From assembly GCF_001969855.1 (NCBI RefSeq), contig NZ_MRBL01000004.1, positions 1-64,000 on the forward strand: 64,000 nucleotides of DNA, written 5' to 3'. The notes below the pieces were generated by a model. It was not told the DNA's origin. It saw only the letters and a program-made list of their open reading frames with translations, and did not search any database. Of the stretch, positions 24,806 to 34,670 are shown one piece after another (the stretch's first letter is position 1; the number at the start of each line of letters is the position of its first letter). The position numbers were made by a program, and so were the translations under genes. The stretch comes from Bacillus haynesii. GTDB lineage: Bacteria > Bacillota > Bacilli > Bacillales > Bacillaceae.

Positions 24806-25861
24806 ATGGGCCGTTTTTTCTTTTGGATGATGGCTGCAGGTGTTCCCCTTTCTGTCGCAGGGAGCCTTCTGCATTGGCCGCAGGTTTTATTGTTCATCAT
24901 ATACTGCCTGACGATCATCGCGCTTGCAAGCTATATGGGAAGAGCCACCGAAAGTCTTGCGATCATTGCGGGGCCGAGGATCGGGGGCCTTTTAAATGCG
25001 ACGTTCGGAAACGCCGTTGAGCTGATCATTTCGATTTTCGCGTTGCGGGAAGGACTGATCGGCATTGTGCTCGCATCGCTGACAGGCTCTGTCCTCGGCA
25101 ACCTTCTCCTGGTCGCCGGGCTGTCGTTTTTCATCGGGGGCCTGAAATATAAGCGCCAGGAATTCAACGTGTATGATGCGAGACACAATTCAGGTCTGCT
25201 CATGTTCGCAGTGATTGTCGCTTTCGTCATCCCTGAAGTATTTTCAGCCGAAATGACAGAGCCGAGGAAGCTGTCGATGAGCGTCGGCATCAGCATCATC
25301 ATGATTTTGCTTTACCTGGCTGCGCTTTATTTCAAGCTTGTCAGCCATCGAGGGGTTTACCAGACGAATCAAAATGAGCGGGAAGAATCGCATGAAGAGC
25401 CGGAATGGTCGGGAAAGAGGGCAACATTGATTTTATTTTTGGCAACCGCTGCCGTTGCCTACATTTCCGAGCACCTCGTCCATACGTTTGATACGGTGGC
25501 CGAACAATTCGGCTGGTCGGAGCTTTTCATCGGGGTCATCATTGTCGCGATCGTCGGAAACGCGGCAGAGCATGCTTCCGCCGTCATTATGGCCTATAAG
25601 GACAAAATGGATGTCGCAGTTGAAATTGCGATCGGATCAACGCTTCAGATCGCGATGTTTGTCGCACCCGTCCTTGTGATCAGCTCTTTGTTTTTTCCAA
25701 CGAGCATGCCGCTCGTCTTTACCTTGCCGGAGCTGGTTGCCATGGCGTCCGCCGTCCTTTTGATGATCGTCATTTCCAACGACGGGGACACGAACTGGTT
25801 TGAAGGCGCGACATTGCTGGCCGCTTATATCATCATGGGAATCGGTTTTTTCCTTCTTTAA
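24806..25861 (+). CDS. chaA: Ca2+/H+ antiporter YfkE (ChaA)
   Basis: 351 residues with about eleven transmembrane helices. It has the two inverted CAX repeats: GNAVELIISIFAL in the first half and GNAAEHASAVIMA in the second. These glutamates line the cation site in the known B. subtilis YfkE structure. It exports calcium in exchange for protons. GAGGA precedes the ATG. yfkD follows on the same strand 66 bases later. Confidence 0.94.
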   Translation: MGRFFFWMMAAGVPLSVAGSLLHWPQVLLFIIYCLTIIALASYMGRATESLAIIAGPRIGGLLNATFGNAVELIISIFALREGLIGIVLASLTGSVLGNLLLVAGLSFFIGGLKYKRQEFNVYDARHNSGLLMFAVIVAFVIPEVFSAEMTEPRKLSMSVGISIIMILLYLAALYFKLVSHRGVYQTNQNEREESHEEPEWSGKRATLILFLATAAVAYISEHLVHTFDTVAEQFGWSELFIGVIIVAIVGNAAEHASAVIMAYKDKMDVAVEIAIGSTLQIAMFVAPVLVISSLFFPTSMPLVFTLPELVAMASAVLLMIVISNDGDTNWFEGATLLAAYIIMGIGFFLL

Positions 25862-25927
25862 AAAAATTGGGATAAACAGAGTGCATCCGGAAAACAATAA
25901 GGGAAAAGAAACAGAAAGAGTGATAGT

Positions 25928-26719
25928 ATGAAAAAGCTTTTGTGTTTTACGCTGACCGCGTTTTTATCCTTTAGTTTTTTCGCTGTACAGGAAGCTGATG
26001 CAGCTAAGCCGATCAAGATTCCAAACTCTGTCACGAATATTTCCAAAGAGAACACATACCCTAACGCCTCTCAAGATCAGCCGAGACTGCAGCCGAGCGA
26101 ACTAGCCGAAGAGCTGCTGAAAACAACCGATATCGCGATTGAGAATCCGCATCTGATCAAAATGCTGAATGAGTCAAGCATTTCCGGCACACCGCTGGCA
26201 ATCGGCTATCGGGCGACGATTTATTTGGGCAGATGGGCGCTCGGGTATACCTCGAATGAAACCGTTGCGAACTGGGAATACCGCAAAATCAACACAAACC
26301 GCTTTGACAACCGGGGCGGGAAAGCACCTGCCGAACTCACGTATTCCCAGGAACAGACGAGCAAAATCAAAGGCGGCTTAACAGCGAAAGTCCCGAAAGC
26401 GGAAGATGTCAAAAACATGATGATGCTTAAAGCCATGGAAAAAACAAAGCTGCCGCTCGCCTTTGAAACAGTGGTCGGCTCCGGTACAAAACGCGATCAG
26501 ATTTATAAAGTGCAGCCGAAAAAACTGGGAAATTTACACGCTTATGCACCTGCCGTCAATGAAAAAGGAAAAGTCACCTACGGCGAAGTGTACATCGTAT
26601 TAAAAGACAACAAAAGAAAGCTTGTCGTAAAAAACATCACCTCACAAGGAATCGGCGCCTGGATTCCTGTACAGGATCACCTCACATTCGGCTTTCAGCT
26701 CAGCCATCAGCCGAAATAA
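25928..26719 (+). CDS. yfkD: Secreted protein YfkD
   Basis: 263 residues with a typical Sec signal peptide (MKKLLCFTLTAFLSFSFFAV, cleavage probably after ADA near residue 27). The mature part is basic and contains the GYRATIYLGRWALGYTSNE segment and a C-terminal beta-rich stretch. It matches B. subtilis YfkD in length and context. Function is unknown. It ends at a strong terminator shared with the convergent yfkAB. Confidence 0.9.
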   Translation: MKKLLCFTLTAFLSFSFFAVQEADAAKPIKIPNSVTNISKENTYPNASQDQPRLQPSELAEELLKTTDIAIENPHLIKMLNESSISGTPLAIGYRATIYLGRWALGYTSNETVANWEYRKINTNRFDNRGGKAPAELTYSQEQTSKIKGGLTAKVPKAEDVKNMMMLKAMEKTKLPLAFETVVGSGTKRDQIYKVQPKKLGNLHAYAPAVNEKGKVTYGEVYIVLKDNKRKLVVKNITSQGIGAWIPVQDHLTFGFQLSHQPK

Positions 26720-26751
26720 AAAGCAAGCCTTTTGCAGGCTTGCTTTTTTCA
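26720..26751 (+). terminator. Bidirectional terminator between yfkD and yfkAB
   Basis: AAGCAAGCC pairs with GGCTTGCTT, with A and T runs on both sides, between convergent genes. Confidence 0.9.
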
Positions 26752-27870
26752 CACTCTTGCTGTTCTGGAAGTAAAATCAACATCTTGATAATAGCTGTTT
26801 TTGACGAGCACATTCGGCCCGAGGCATCGGACGTGCGGGCAGTGGCAGTTGAGCTCCTTGGCAAGCTCTGTTTTTCTCCACTTCGCATAGGCGCTTGGCA
26901 GGCTGTCTTTTTGAATGTTGCCAAGCGGCGGAGTGTCTCCGAAATCGGTCACGATGATATTGCCGTCAAAAATATTGACGTTCAGGCGCGATCTGCCGTC
27001 AGGGTCGTTTCTGACGGTGACATTTTTCGCTTCGCGCAGCCGCTGTAAGAGAGCGTGATCTTCAGGATCAGAGCTGCACGCATAAAACGGCAGGGTGCCG
27101 AACAGCATCCACGTGTTTTCGTCGCGAATGTCAAGAAGGCGGTGAATTGCTTTCCTCATGTCTTGTAAGCTTAAAGATTCAAGTGCGCTTGCAAAGTCGC
27201 TCGGATACATCGGATGGACCTCATGGCGCTGGCATTTCATGTCTTCGACAATTTGCCGGTGAATATGCTCGATGTGAGGGAGCGTCCGTTTGTTGAGCAT
27301 CGTCTCGGCGGATACCATAACCCCTTCATCAACCAGCGTCCGGCTGTTTTCGATCATTTTTTCAAAATAGCGCGCCCGCTGGGCAAACGTCGGCTTTTTA
27401 TCCATCATGGCGAAGCCGATTTCTGCAAAGTCTTCGACTGTTCCCCAGTTGTGGGAAATATGAAGCACATCCAGGTAAGGGATGATCAGCTCGTAGCGGC
27501 CGATATCGAGCGTCAAGTTTGAATTGATCTGCGTCCGCACGCCGCGTTCATGAGCGTATTTTAATAAAGGAACGACATATTCCTTTACGGATTTTAATGA
27601 AAGCATCGGCTCGCCGCCCGTAATGCTTAAAGAACGAAGGCGGGGAATCTCATCAAGCCGTTTCAACAGAAGGCTGACGGGCAGCGCGTCCGGGTCCTTC
27701 GTCTGGAGCGTATACCCGACGGCGCAGTGCTCGCAGCGCATATTGCAAAGAGTCGTCGTCGTAAATTCAACGTTCGTCAGCTGTATATCTCCATATTGGT
27801 CAACGTCCATGTAGGCTTCCCACGGATCATATTCCGGGGTGATCGGACGAACCTGCGTTTTTTCTGTCAT
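26749..27870 (-). CDS. yfkAB: Radical SAM/CxCxxxxC protein YfkAB
   Basis: About 373 residues. The radical SAM cluster motif CNMRCEHC is near residue 44–51, followed by a SITGGEPMLSL strand that binds SAM. A C-terminal CHCPHVRC gives the second CxCxxxxC signature that names the family. In early B. subtilis annotation the gene was split into yfkA and yfkB; here it is one intact frame. ATG 27870 follows AAAAGGAG at a rather long 11-base spacing. Substrate unknown. Confidence 0.92.
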   Translation of the reverse strand: MTEKTQVRPITPEYDPWEAYMDVDQYGDIQLTNVEFTTTTLCNMRCEHCAVGYTLQTKDPDALPVSLLLKRLDEIPRLRSLSITGGEPMLSLKSVKEYVVPLLKYAHERGVRTQINSNLTLDIGRYELIIPYLDVLHISHNWGTVEDFAEIGFAMMDKKPTFAQRARYFEKMIENSRTLVDEGVMVSAETMLNKRTLPHIEHIHRQIVEDMKCQRHEVHPMYPSDFASALESLSLQDMRKAIHRLLDIRDENTWMLFGTLPFYACSSDPEDHALLQRLREAKNVTVRNDPDGRSRLNVNIFDGNIIVTDFGDTPPLGNIQKDSLPSAYAKWRKTELAKELNCHCPHVRCLGPNVLVKNSYYQDVDFTSRTARV

Positions 27871-28014
27871 GACATATCTAACTCCTTTTATGATAGGACA
27901 TACTAATATAGCCCAACTATTCATTTTAGACCTGATCCTTGAGGCGTGCAAGTCATGGATGATTGAAAAAAGGCCGTTTATAGGCTACGATAAAGGAACA
28001 AAAGGAGGAGAATC

Positions 28015-28200
28015 ATGGGTAACGCAGTACATGACAAAGAACAGCAAGTCAATTATTTAAAAAACAGATTGGATATGTTTATGTCAGTCATCGATTCTTT
28101 AGACCCCGAATCGACCGACCTTGAAGATATTGACAGACTGATCAGCATGCTCGACGATTTGGAAGCCAAATACGAGCGCTTTAAAAAAGACTGGAAATAA
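28015..28200 (+). CDS. yfjT: Small conserved protein YfjT
   Basis: 61 residues, acidic and helical (MGNAVHDKEQQVNYLKNRLD..., DLEDIDRLISMLDDLEAKYERF). It matches B. subtilis YfjT of the SE1561 family. A strong AAAAGGAGGAG precedes the ATG. It is followed by a terminator and then pdaA. Function unknown. Confidence 0.88.
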   Translation: MGNAVHDKEQQVNYLKNRLDMFMSVIDSLDPESTDLEDIDRLISMLDDLEAKYERFKKDWK

Positions 28201-28202
28201 AA

Positions 28203-28229
28203 CCGCGCATTCTCTGCGCGGTTTTTTTG
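28203..28229 (+). terminator. Intrinsic terminator of yfjT
   Basis: CCGCGCA / TGCGCGG stem followed by seven T. Confidence 0.88.
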
Positions 28230-28247
28230 TTTTCCAAGTGTTGCTTG

Positions 28248-28277
28248 GTATGAAAAGCTTTGCCCTTCTGCACAATA
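28248..28277 (+). promoter_or_regulatory. Candidate sigma-G promoter of pdaA
   Basis: GTATG (28248–28252), 18 bases, CACAATA (28271–28277) fits the forespore sigma-G pattern GHATR-N17/18-CATNHTA with one mismatch. It lies 28 bases before the pdaA start. pdaA is a known sigma-G gene in B. subtilis. Confidence 0.6.
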
Positions 28278-28304
28278 AGAAAAAATAAAACTGGGAGCGA
28301 GAAG

Positions 28305-29099
28305 ATGATGAAACGAATCTGTGCCATATGCTGCGGGTTCCTGCTGACGCTGGCCTTCAGCGGCAATGCTGAAGCGATTTCCAACAAGGCGATCCATTGG
28401 GGATTTTCAAAAAGCAAAAACCATCAGCCGGCAGATGCGGGACAAGAGCTGAACACCCTTTTACAGCAGTACGACGCCTTTTATTTAGGCAACACAAAGG
28501 AAAAAACGATCTATCTGACCTTTGATAACGGCTATGAAAACGGCTACACCCCTCAGGTGCTCGATGTTCTGAAAAAACAAAACGTTAAAGCGGCTTTTTT
28601 TGTGACGGGCCATTTTGTCAAAGATCAGCCGGAGTTGATCAAGCGAATGGCCGAGGAGGGGCATATCATCGGGAATCATTCATATCACCATCCGGATCTC
28701 ACGACGAAAACAAGCCGCGTGATTCAAGAGGAATTGGAATCGGTCGATGAAGAGGTTTACAAAATCACAGGCGAAAAAAACAACCTCTACCTGAGACCGC
28801 CTCGGGGCGTTTTCAGCGAGCGGGTGCTTGAAGAAACGAAAAAGCTCGGTTATCAAACGGTATTCTGGTCTGTTGCTTTTGTCGATTGGAAAATCAATGC
28901 CCAAAAAGGGTGGCGCTATGCGTACGACAATATGATGAAACAGGCCCATCCCGGCGCCATCTATCTGCTTCACACCGTCTCGAAAGACAATGCCGAAGCG
29001 CTTGATCAGGCGATTACCGACTTGAAAAAAGAAGGATATACATTTAAAAGCCTTGATGATCTGATGTTTGAAAAATCTATGATGCTAAAGACCCTATGA
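28305..29099 (+). CDS. pdaA: Polysaccharide deacetylase PdaA (spore cortex muramic-delta-lactam synthesis)
   Basis: 264 residues with a signal peptide (MMKRICAICCGFLLTLAFSG, cleaved near NAEA) and a NodB domain. The modified first motif TFDNGYENG, the zinc histidines in GNHSYHHPD and RPPRGVFSERVL are all present; PdaA-type enzymes use this TFDNG form. It removes N-acetyl groups from muramic acid during cortex synthesis, needed for germination. ATG 28305 follows GGGAGCGAG. The sigma-G-like promoter upstream supports forespore expression. Confidence 0.95.
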   Translation: MMKRICAICCGFLLTLAFSGNAEAISNKAIHWGFSKSKNHQPADAGQELNTLLQQYDAFYLGNTKEKTIYLTFDNGYENGYTPQVLDVLKKQNVKAAFFVTGHFVKDQPELIKRMAEEGHIIGNHSYHHPDLTTKTSRVIQEELESVDEEVYKITGEKNNLYLRPPRGVFSERVLEETKKLGYQTVFWSVAFVDWKINAQKGWRYAYDNMMKQAHPGAIYLLHTVSKDNAEALDQAITDLKKEGYTFKSLDDLMFEKSMMLKTL

Positions 29100-29107
29100 A
29101 AGACAAT

Positions 29108-29135
29108 CCCCCGGTCGCTGTGCCGGGGTTTTTGC
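29108..29135 (+). terminator. Intrinsic terminator of pdaA
   Basis: CCCCGG-tcgctgtg-CCGGGG stem followed by five T. Confidence 0.85.
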
Positions 29136-29274
29136 TTTGGACGAAAAAATTGATGCTTCAGGCTCTTTTATTTCCTCTAGTCAATTCCATAGAATAAAAA
29201 TCCATTTTATATACATATATTACTAGATTTAAAAAGAAAATAGGTATATCATTGATAGTGAAGGGGGAATTACC

Positions 29275-30378
29275 ATGTCAAAATCAGTAAAATCAGTCAC
29301 ATCACCTAAAAAATTTATTACAGGAAAACGACTGCTGGAGAACTTGAACGACTACATTGAAGATTTTGGCGATCACGCATATATCATTTGCGATGAATTC
29401 ATTTTGGAACGCGCTCAAAAAGAAGCGGGGAATTCGATTCAGAAAGCCGGCAATCAATCCGTTTTTGAAAAATTCAATTACGAATGCACACAGGAAGAAA
29501 TCGATCGCAACCGGGAGCTTGCACGCAATGCAGGCGCTAATATCATCGTTGGGATCGGAGGCGGAAAAACGCTTGATACCGCAAAAGCCACCGCTTATTA
29601 CGAGAAGCTGCCGGTTGTGATTTTCCCGACAATTGCTTCCACAGATGCTCCATGTACGGCCCTTGCCGTCATTTATAAACACGACGGATCGTTTGACCGC
29701 TATCTGTTTTTGCCGACGAACCCCGATGTTGTGCTCGCGGACTCTGACATTTTAGCATCCGCGCCGCCGCGCTTTTTCGCAGCCGGTATCGGAGACGCCT
29801 TGGCGACGTATTTTGAAGCGCGCGCCTGCTTTAAAGCAAACGGCGATAACCTCGTGCTGATGAAGCCTTCAACAACTGGATTGGGACTTGCCCGTCTGTG
29901 CTATGATACGCTATTGGAAAACGGCGTAAAAGCGATGCAGGCGATCAAGCATGGCGTTTCCACACGCGCCGTCGAAGATACAATCGAAGCGACCATTTAT
30001 TTAAGCGGCGTCGGCGCCGAATCAGGCGGTCTTGCCGCCGCACATGCGATCCACAACGGAATGACAGCCGTTCCTTCTCTGCACAGAGCTCAGCACGGCG
30101 ATAAAGTTACGTTCGGCCTTTTGGCTCAGCTCGTTCTTGAAAACGCGCCGGCCGAAGAGCTGGAGACCGTGATTGACTTTATCAAAGGCGTCGGTCTTCC
30201 GTTGACATTAAAAGACCTCGGAGTCGACGAATTTATCGAAGAAGAATGGCGCCAAGTCGCTCAAAGCGCTTGCGCAGAAGGCGACACAATGGGCAACATG
30301 CCGTTCCCAGTCACCTCTGACGACGTCTACAATGCGATCGTCGCAGCCAACGCGATTGCAGAATCTTATCACGATTAA
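29275..30378 (+). CDS. gldA: Glycerol dehydrogenase GldA
   Basis: 367 residues of the iron/zinc-dependent alcohol dehydrogenase fold. GIGGGKTLDTAKA binds NAD, PTIASTDAPCTALAVIY is typical of glycerol dehydrogenases, and metal ligands are visible as GDALATYFEA (Asp), AAAHAIHNGM (His) and RAQHGDKV (His). It oxidises glycerol to dihydroxyacetone. AGGGGG precedes the ATG. It is monocistronic with its own terminator and has no counterpart at this place in B. subtilis 168. The AT-rich leader (29136–29274) holds no clear cre site. Confidence 0.95.
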   Translation: MSKSVKSVTSPKKFITGKRLLENLNDYIEDFGDHAYIICDEFILERAQKEAGNSIQKAGNQSVFEKFNYECTQEEIDRNRELARNAGANIIVGIGGGKTLDTAKATAYYEKLPVVIFPTIASTDAPCTALAVIYKHDGSFDRYLFLPTNPDVVLADSDILASAPPRFFAAGIGDALATYFEARACFKANGDNLVLMKPSTTGLGLARLCYDTLLENGVKAMQAIKHGVSTRAVEDTIEATIYLSGVGAESGGLAAAHAIHNGMTAVPSLHRAQHGDKVTFGLLAQLVLENAPAEELETVIDFIKGVGLPLTLKDLGVDEFIEEEWRQVAQSACAEGDTMGNMPFPVTSDDVYNAIVAANAIAESYHD

Positions 30379-30385
30379 TAGACGA

Positions 30386-30419
30386 AAAGCCGTTTCCGTG
30401 AAGGAGCGGCTTTTTTCTT
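30386..30419 (+). terminator. Intrinsic terminator of gldA
   Basis: AAAGCCG pairs with CGGCTTT and is followed by a T-rich run. The remaining 30420–30601 is AT-rich and shows nothing I can name. Confidence 0.8.
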
Positions 30420-30601
30420 TGAAGTTTGTATATTAGTTTGTGAATCGGCTGTTTGAATATAGCTTGTTGTCAGTTCGTTTTTTTGTGTAATAAACGAGTA
30501 GTAAAATTATACCTTTTATTCTAAACTTACCCTGTCATGTGATTTTTTCAAAAATTATTTTGTCCTTATAGCTGTTTCCAAAAAACTCGAGTGAATGCTG
30601 A

Positions 30602-31198
30602 TCATTTCACCACTTCAATCTTCAACTTCGGTTCTTCTTCAATTCCGGATGCAAATGCATCCTCATTACCCGGGGCCGTAAAGGTGACGCTGTACGTTTC
30701 CTGTGAATGCGGAGACAGTTCAAGCTCTTCCGGCTGAAAGTCAAATTCATTTACCATATCAGGGGTGAGCTGGATGCGTTCGGTATTTTTCCCGTAGTTG
30801 TTCACTTTCACCTCACAGTCCATGTTCCCTTCCTCCATATCGCCCTGATAGCTGCACGAGCTTCCCCTTATCATATATTCCACGGCATCATCGCCTTGTG
30901 CATTCCATTTTTGAAAGAGCATCAGCTGTTCTGTGACCATCGGGTAAAATACTGAAATGCCGATGATAAACAAAAACAGCTTAAAGCGGATCCACGGTAC
31001 TCCATAATAATGGCGCCACGCCATAATGAAGCCGGCGATGATCATCAACACGCAGATCAGGACCATTAAATTCCTGACAGGCAGTTTTAAAAAGCCCGAA
31101 AGTGCGTCTGCAACAGACACGCTTTGGTGATTATCGGCGCTGATCAACAGGCCGAGTACGATCAGGATGATGCCGACAAGTCCTGTATGTACCTTCAT
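30602..31198 (-). CDS. Unrecognised membrane protein with extracytoplasmic domain
   Basis: 198 residues. Three hydrophobic segments are visible (about residues 6–22, 42–61, 70–90), followed by a soluble 105-residue acidic domain with two cysteines (C115 and C128) in SCSYQGDMEEGNMDCEVKV. The pattern of alternating strands (VKVNNYGKNTERIQL, YSVTFTAPG) suggests an Ig-like or DUF-type beta sandwich outside the cell. GGAGGG precedes the ATG. It lies between gldA and the CorA-type gene; I do not recognise a family or function. Confidence 0.75.
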   Translation of the reverse strand: MKVHTGLVGIILIVLGLLISADNHQSVSVADALSGFLKLPVRNLMVLICVLMIIAGFIMAWRHYYGVPWIRFKLFLFIIGISVFYPMVTEQLMLFQKWNAQGDDAVEYMIRGSSCSYQGDMEEGNMDCEVKVNNYGKNTERIQLTPDMVNEFDFQPEELELSPHSQETYSVTFTAPGNEDAFASGIEEEPKLKIEVVK

Positions 31199-31255
31199 TT
31201 CTTTCCCTCCTCGGTTGTAGAAATAGTCGAACAGAGAGGAAAAAAGTTTCCGGTT

Positions 31256-32215
31256 TTACTTGAAAATGTCAAACCATCCTTTATGCCGGAACCAGCAGAT
31301 CATGCCGGCGACAACGGCTGCCATTATTCCGAGGATGAAAAAATAGCCGTAGCGCCAATGCAGTTCAGGCATGTTGTCAAAGTTCATGCCGTACACTCCG
31401 GCAATGAAGGTGAGCGGAATAAAAATCGTTGAGACGATCGTCAGCGTCATCATAATGGCGTTCATCCGGTTGGAGTTGAGCGTCTGGTAGCTGTCCCTCA
31501 AATCGGCGGTCATGTCTCGGTTGTTTTCGACGATTTCGGTCAGCTTCAAGAGGTGGTCGTAAATGTCGCTGTAATACGCTTTTCGTTCGCGGTTTTCTTT
31601 TGACATTTCAATGTTTAAAATCCGGTAAAGCAAATCCCGCATCGGAATGATTGTTTTCCTCAGCTTTAGAAGGTCGCTCCGGATATCAAATACCTCGTTC
31701 ATCAGCGTTCCATACGTTTTCCTGCTGTCGCTTTCGGCAATTTCATTGAGGCGGTCTTCTATTTTGTAAAGAATCGGAAAATACTCGTCCACAAGCTGAT
31801 CCATGACCATATAGGCGATGTGGCCCGGTCCGTTTTTCCACAACTCGCTGTTTTCCGAAAGCTGTCTTCTTACTTTTTCAATGCCGTCTGAACGATGAAG
31901 GTGAAATGTAACGATGAAATCTTTTCCAACGAATAGGTCAACTTCTTCAGACCCCAAAGTCTTTTGATTTAATGTGTGTATGACGAAAAAAAGATATTCT
32001 TCGTATTGATCAAGCTTGGGACGCTGCAAATGATGAACGCAGTCCTCAACAGATAAAGGGTGAAAGTGAAAATGGCTTTTGAGTAAGGAGACTTCTTCAT
32101 CCGAAGGCTGATCGAAATCGGTCCAGAACCACTCAATATCTTGATCTGTCAGCCTTTCTGCTTTGTTGTCGGATAAAAGCCGTCCGTCCTTTGTCATCGC
32201 AAAATGTTTAATCAT
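31256..32215 (-). CDS. yfjQ: CorA-family magnesium/divalent cation channel YfjQ
   Basis: 319 residues. A long cytoplasmic alpha/beta domain leads into two C-terminal transmembrane helices with the signature YGMNF (FIAGVYGMNFDNMPEL) between them, followed by the acidic/aromatic loop and a short basic tail. This is the full CorA arrangement of a pentameric Mg2+ channel. GGAGGGGG precedes the ATG. Matches B. subtilis YfjQ in length and context. Confidence 0.93.
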   Translation of the reverse strand: MIKHFAMTKDGRLLSDNKAERLTDQDIEWFWTDFDQPSDEEVSLLKSHFHFHPLSVEDCVHHLQRPKLDQYEEYLFFVIHTLNQKTLGSEEVDLFVGKDFIVTFHLHRSDGIEKVRRQLSENSELWKNGPGHIAYMVMDQLVDEYFPILYKIEDRLNEIAESDSRKTYGTLMNEVFDIRSDLLKLRKTIIPMRDLLYRILNIEMSKENRERKAYYSDIYDHLLKLTEIVENNRDMTADLRDSYQTLNSNRMNAIMMTLTIVSTIFIPLTFIAGVYGMNFDNMPELHWRYGYFFILGIMAAVVAGMICWFRHKGWFDIFK

Positions 32216-32348
32216 CGGACCCCCTCCGCTTCCATAGGATGCTGCGGTGCGCTGTAATTCATTCGGTGAAAAATAAAATGTTGTTCTTTTTTAAGAGAAT
32301 TTGAAACATGGTATACTGTGGACAAAGAAGAAAAAGGGATGGGAAGCG

Positions 32349-33212
32349 ATGTGGAAGGAAACTGTAAGCGTATCACCGCCGTATCATTTTGACCGCGTGT
32401 TGGACAGGCTTTCGCTTGATCCGCTCAATGCGATCAACCTCGACAAAAGGGAGGTTAAGCTGCCGCTCCGCAATCAAAACAAACAGCCTCGGATTGTCGC
32501 TGTGCAGGCGACGGGAACTGCCGAAGCCCCGGCGTTTGCCGTCAGCGGTACAGACGATCGAGACGACATGATGAAAGAAGTGAAACGGATCTTCAGATGG
32601 GAGGAAAGTCTTCAGCCTGTGCTGGATCACTTTTCACAATCAAGCTTATCAACGATTTTTGAAGAGCATGCCGGAACGCCGCTGGTGCTCGATTTTCATC
32701 TGTATCATTGCCTGATGAAATGCTTGATCCACCAGCAGCTGAATCTGTCTTTTGCTTATACGCTCACGGAACGGTTCGTTCACACTTTTGGAGAGCAAAA
32801 GGACGGGGTCTGGTTTTATCCGCTTCCCGAAACGATTGCACAGCTTGACTACAACGACCTGCGCGAACTTCAATTCAGCATGCGGAAAGCCGAATATGTC
32901 ATCGATACATCGAGGATGATCGCAGACGGCCGTTTAAATCTTGATGAGCTTGATCAATTATCAGATGAAGACATTATGGAAAAGCTGGTGAAAATCAGAG
33001 GCATCGGCCCGTGGACCGTCCAAAATGTTCTGCTGTTCGGACTCGGCCGTCCCAATCTGTTTCCGGCCGCCGATATCGGCATCCAAAATGCCATCAAACG
33101 CCATTTTGGCTTAAACGATAAACCGACAAAAGAACAAATGCTTGAAATGAGCAAAGAATGGCACCCTTATTTAAGCTATGCTTCCTTGTATTTATGGAGG
33201 AGCATTGAGTAG
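32349..33212 (+). CDS. yfjP: DNA-3-methyladenine glycosylase YfjP (HhH-GPD)
   Basis: 287 residues, the same length as B. subtilis YfjP when the ATG at 32349 is used. The helix-hairpin-helix and GPD loop are in [34 protein letters not shown], whose catalytic aspartate is in PAADIG. The N-terminal third is an AlkA-type beta domain. It excises alkylated purines in base-excision repair. The longer in-frame start at 32301 lacks a ribosome-binding site. The yfjO gene follows after two bases. Confidence 0.92.
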   Translation: MWKETVSVSPPYHFDRVLDRLSLDPLNAINLDKREVKLPLRNQNKQPRIVAVQATGTAEAPAFAVSGTDDRDDMMKEVKRIFRWEESLQPVLDHFSQSSLSTIFEEHAGTPLVLDFHLYHCLMKCLIHQQLNLSFAYTLTERFVHTFGEQKDGVWFYPLPETIAQLDYNDLRELQFSMRKAEYVIDTSRMIADGRLNLDELDQLSDEDIMEKLVKIRGIGPWTVQNVLLFGLGRPNLFPAADIGIQNAIKRHFGLNDKPTKEQMLEMSKEWHPYLSYASLYLWRSIE

Positions 33213-33214
33213 AA

Positions 33215-34621
33215 ATGGAGAGAACATCAGTGAAACGTGACAAAAAAGGATCATCAGCAGAATTAAAAGTCGGACAGCAATTTCCGCTGACGATCAAGCG
33301 CCTCGGCATCAATGGCGAAGGCGTCGGCTACTTCAAGAAAAAAGTCGTCTTCGTCCCCGGCGCACTGCCGGGTGAAGAAGTCGTCGTCGAGGCGACAAAG
33401 GTTCATCCGAAATTTTCCGAAGGGCGGGTCAAAAAGGTGCGCAAACGTTCAGAGCACCGCGTCAAGCCGCCCTGCATCATCTATGAGCAGTGCGGGGGCT
33501 GTCAGCTTCAGCATCTGGCTTATGAAGAGCAGCTGAAAGGAAAACGGGACATCGTCATTCAATCGCTCGAACGGCACACCCGTTTTGACATCGGCAAAAT
33601 GGACATCAGGCCGACGATCGGCATGGACAACCCGTGGCACTACCGGAATAAAAGCCAGTTTCAACTTGGGCTTTCGAAAAACGGAAAGATGGTAGCCGGG
33701 CTGTACGGCCTTGACTCACACCGGCTTGTCCCGATTACGGAATGCATCGTTCAGCATCCGGCGACGAACAAAACGACGCAAACCGTCAAGCAGATTCTTG
33801 AAGACTTCGGCATTTCCGTCTACAACGAACGGAAGCGCACGGGAGACGTCCGCACGATCGTGACGAGGGTCGGCTTTGAGACGGGGGAAGTGCAGGTTGT
33901 CCTTGTCACGTCAAAAGAAGACTTGCCGCGCAAGGAGCTCATTGCTGAGGAAATCAAGAAGCGTCTGCCTGAAGTGACATCCGTGATTCAAAACGTCAAC
34001 AAAGCCAAGACATCGGTTGTCTTTGGCGATGATACAAGGCTCTTAGCCGGCAATATGGTCATTCAGGAATTTCTCGGCGAGGTTTCTTTTGAGCTGAGTG
34101 CCCGCGCTTTTTTTCAGCTCAATCCGATTCAGACGGTCAAGCTGTATGACGAAGTGAAAAAAGCGGCAAAACTGACCGGGCGCGAAAAAGTCGTCGACGC
34201 CTATTGCGGCGTCGGCACGATCGGAATGTGGATCGCCGACGGTGCAAAAGAAATCCGCGGCATGGACGTCATCAAAGAATCGATCGATGACGCCAACCAA
34301 AACGCTAAAAAGCACGGAATCGAAAATGCGCGCTATGTCACAGGAACGGCCGAGCACTGGCTGCCGAAATGGACAAAAGAAGGCTTCAGGTCGGACGTCG
34401 TCATCGTCGATCCGCCAAGAACAGGCTGTGATCGCACCTTCCTTGATACGATCAGGCAGGTTAAGCCGAAGCGGTTCGTTTATGTCTCATGCAATCCGTC
34501 AACACTTGCGAAAGATTTGCAATACTTGGCGAAGGATTACCATGTCGAATACATTCAGCCTGTCGATATGTTTCCGCAGACGGCGCACGTCGAATCGGTC
34601 GTATCGTTGAAGCTGAAATAA
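33215..34621 (+). CDS. yfjO: RNA uracil-C5 methyltransferase YfjO (RlmD/TrmA family)
   Basis: 468 residues: an N-terminal TRAM domain (about 18–75), an iron-sulfur cysteine set ([10 protein letters not shown]), a central domain, and a SAM-binding methyltransferase fold with [23 protein letters not shown] and the catalytic nucleophile in [13 protein letters not shown]. It methylates uracil in 23S rRNA or tRNA. B. subtilis has a close paralogue, YefA (RlmCD), so the target here is not certain. ATG 33215 has GGAGGAG at long spacing; GTG 33230 with GGAGAG seven bases upstream is an alternative. Confidence 0.9.
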   Translation: MERTSVKRDKKGSSAELKVGQQFPLTIKRLGINGEGVGYFKKKVVFVPGALPGEEVVVEATKVHPKFSEGRVKKVRKRSEHRVKPPCIIYEQCGGCQLQHLAYEEQLKGKRDIVIQSLERHTRFDIGKMDIRPTIGMDNPWHYRNKSQFQLGLSKNGKMVAGLYGLDSHRLVPITECIVQHPATNKTTQTVKQILEDFGISVYNERKRTGDVRTIVTRVGFETGEVQVVLVTSKEDLPRKELIAEEIKKRLPEVTSVIQNVNKAKTSVVFGDDTRLLAGNMVIQEFLGEVSFELSARAFFQLNPIQTVKLYDEVKKAAKLTGREKVVDAYCGVGTIGMWIADGAKEIRGMDVIKESIDDANQNAKKHGIENARYVTGTAEHWLPKWTKEGFRSDVVIVDPPRTGCDRTFLDTIRQVKPKRFVYVSCNPSTLAKDLQYLAKDYHVEYIQPVDMFPQTAHVESVVSLKLK

Positions 34622-34646
34622 AACGCCTTTTTAAAGGCGTTTTTTA
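34622..34646 (+). terminator. Intrinsic terminator of yfjPO
   Basis: AACGCCTTT / AAAGGCGTT stem followed by T, directly after the stop codon. Confidence 0.85.
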
Positions 34647-34670
34647 GCGGAACCAAAAGGGGGATACATG

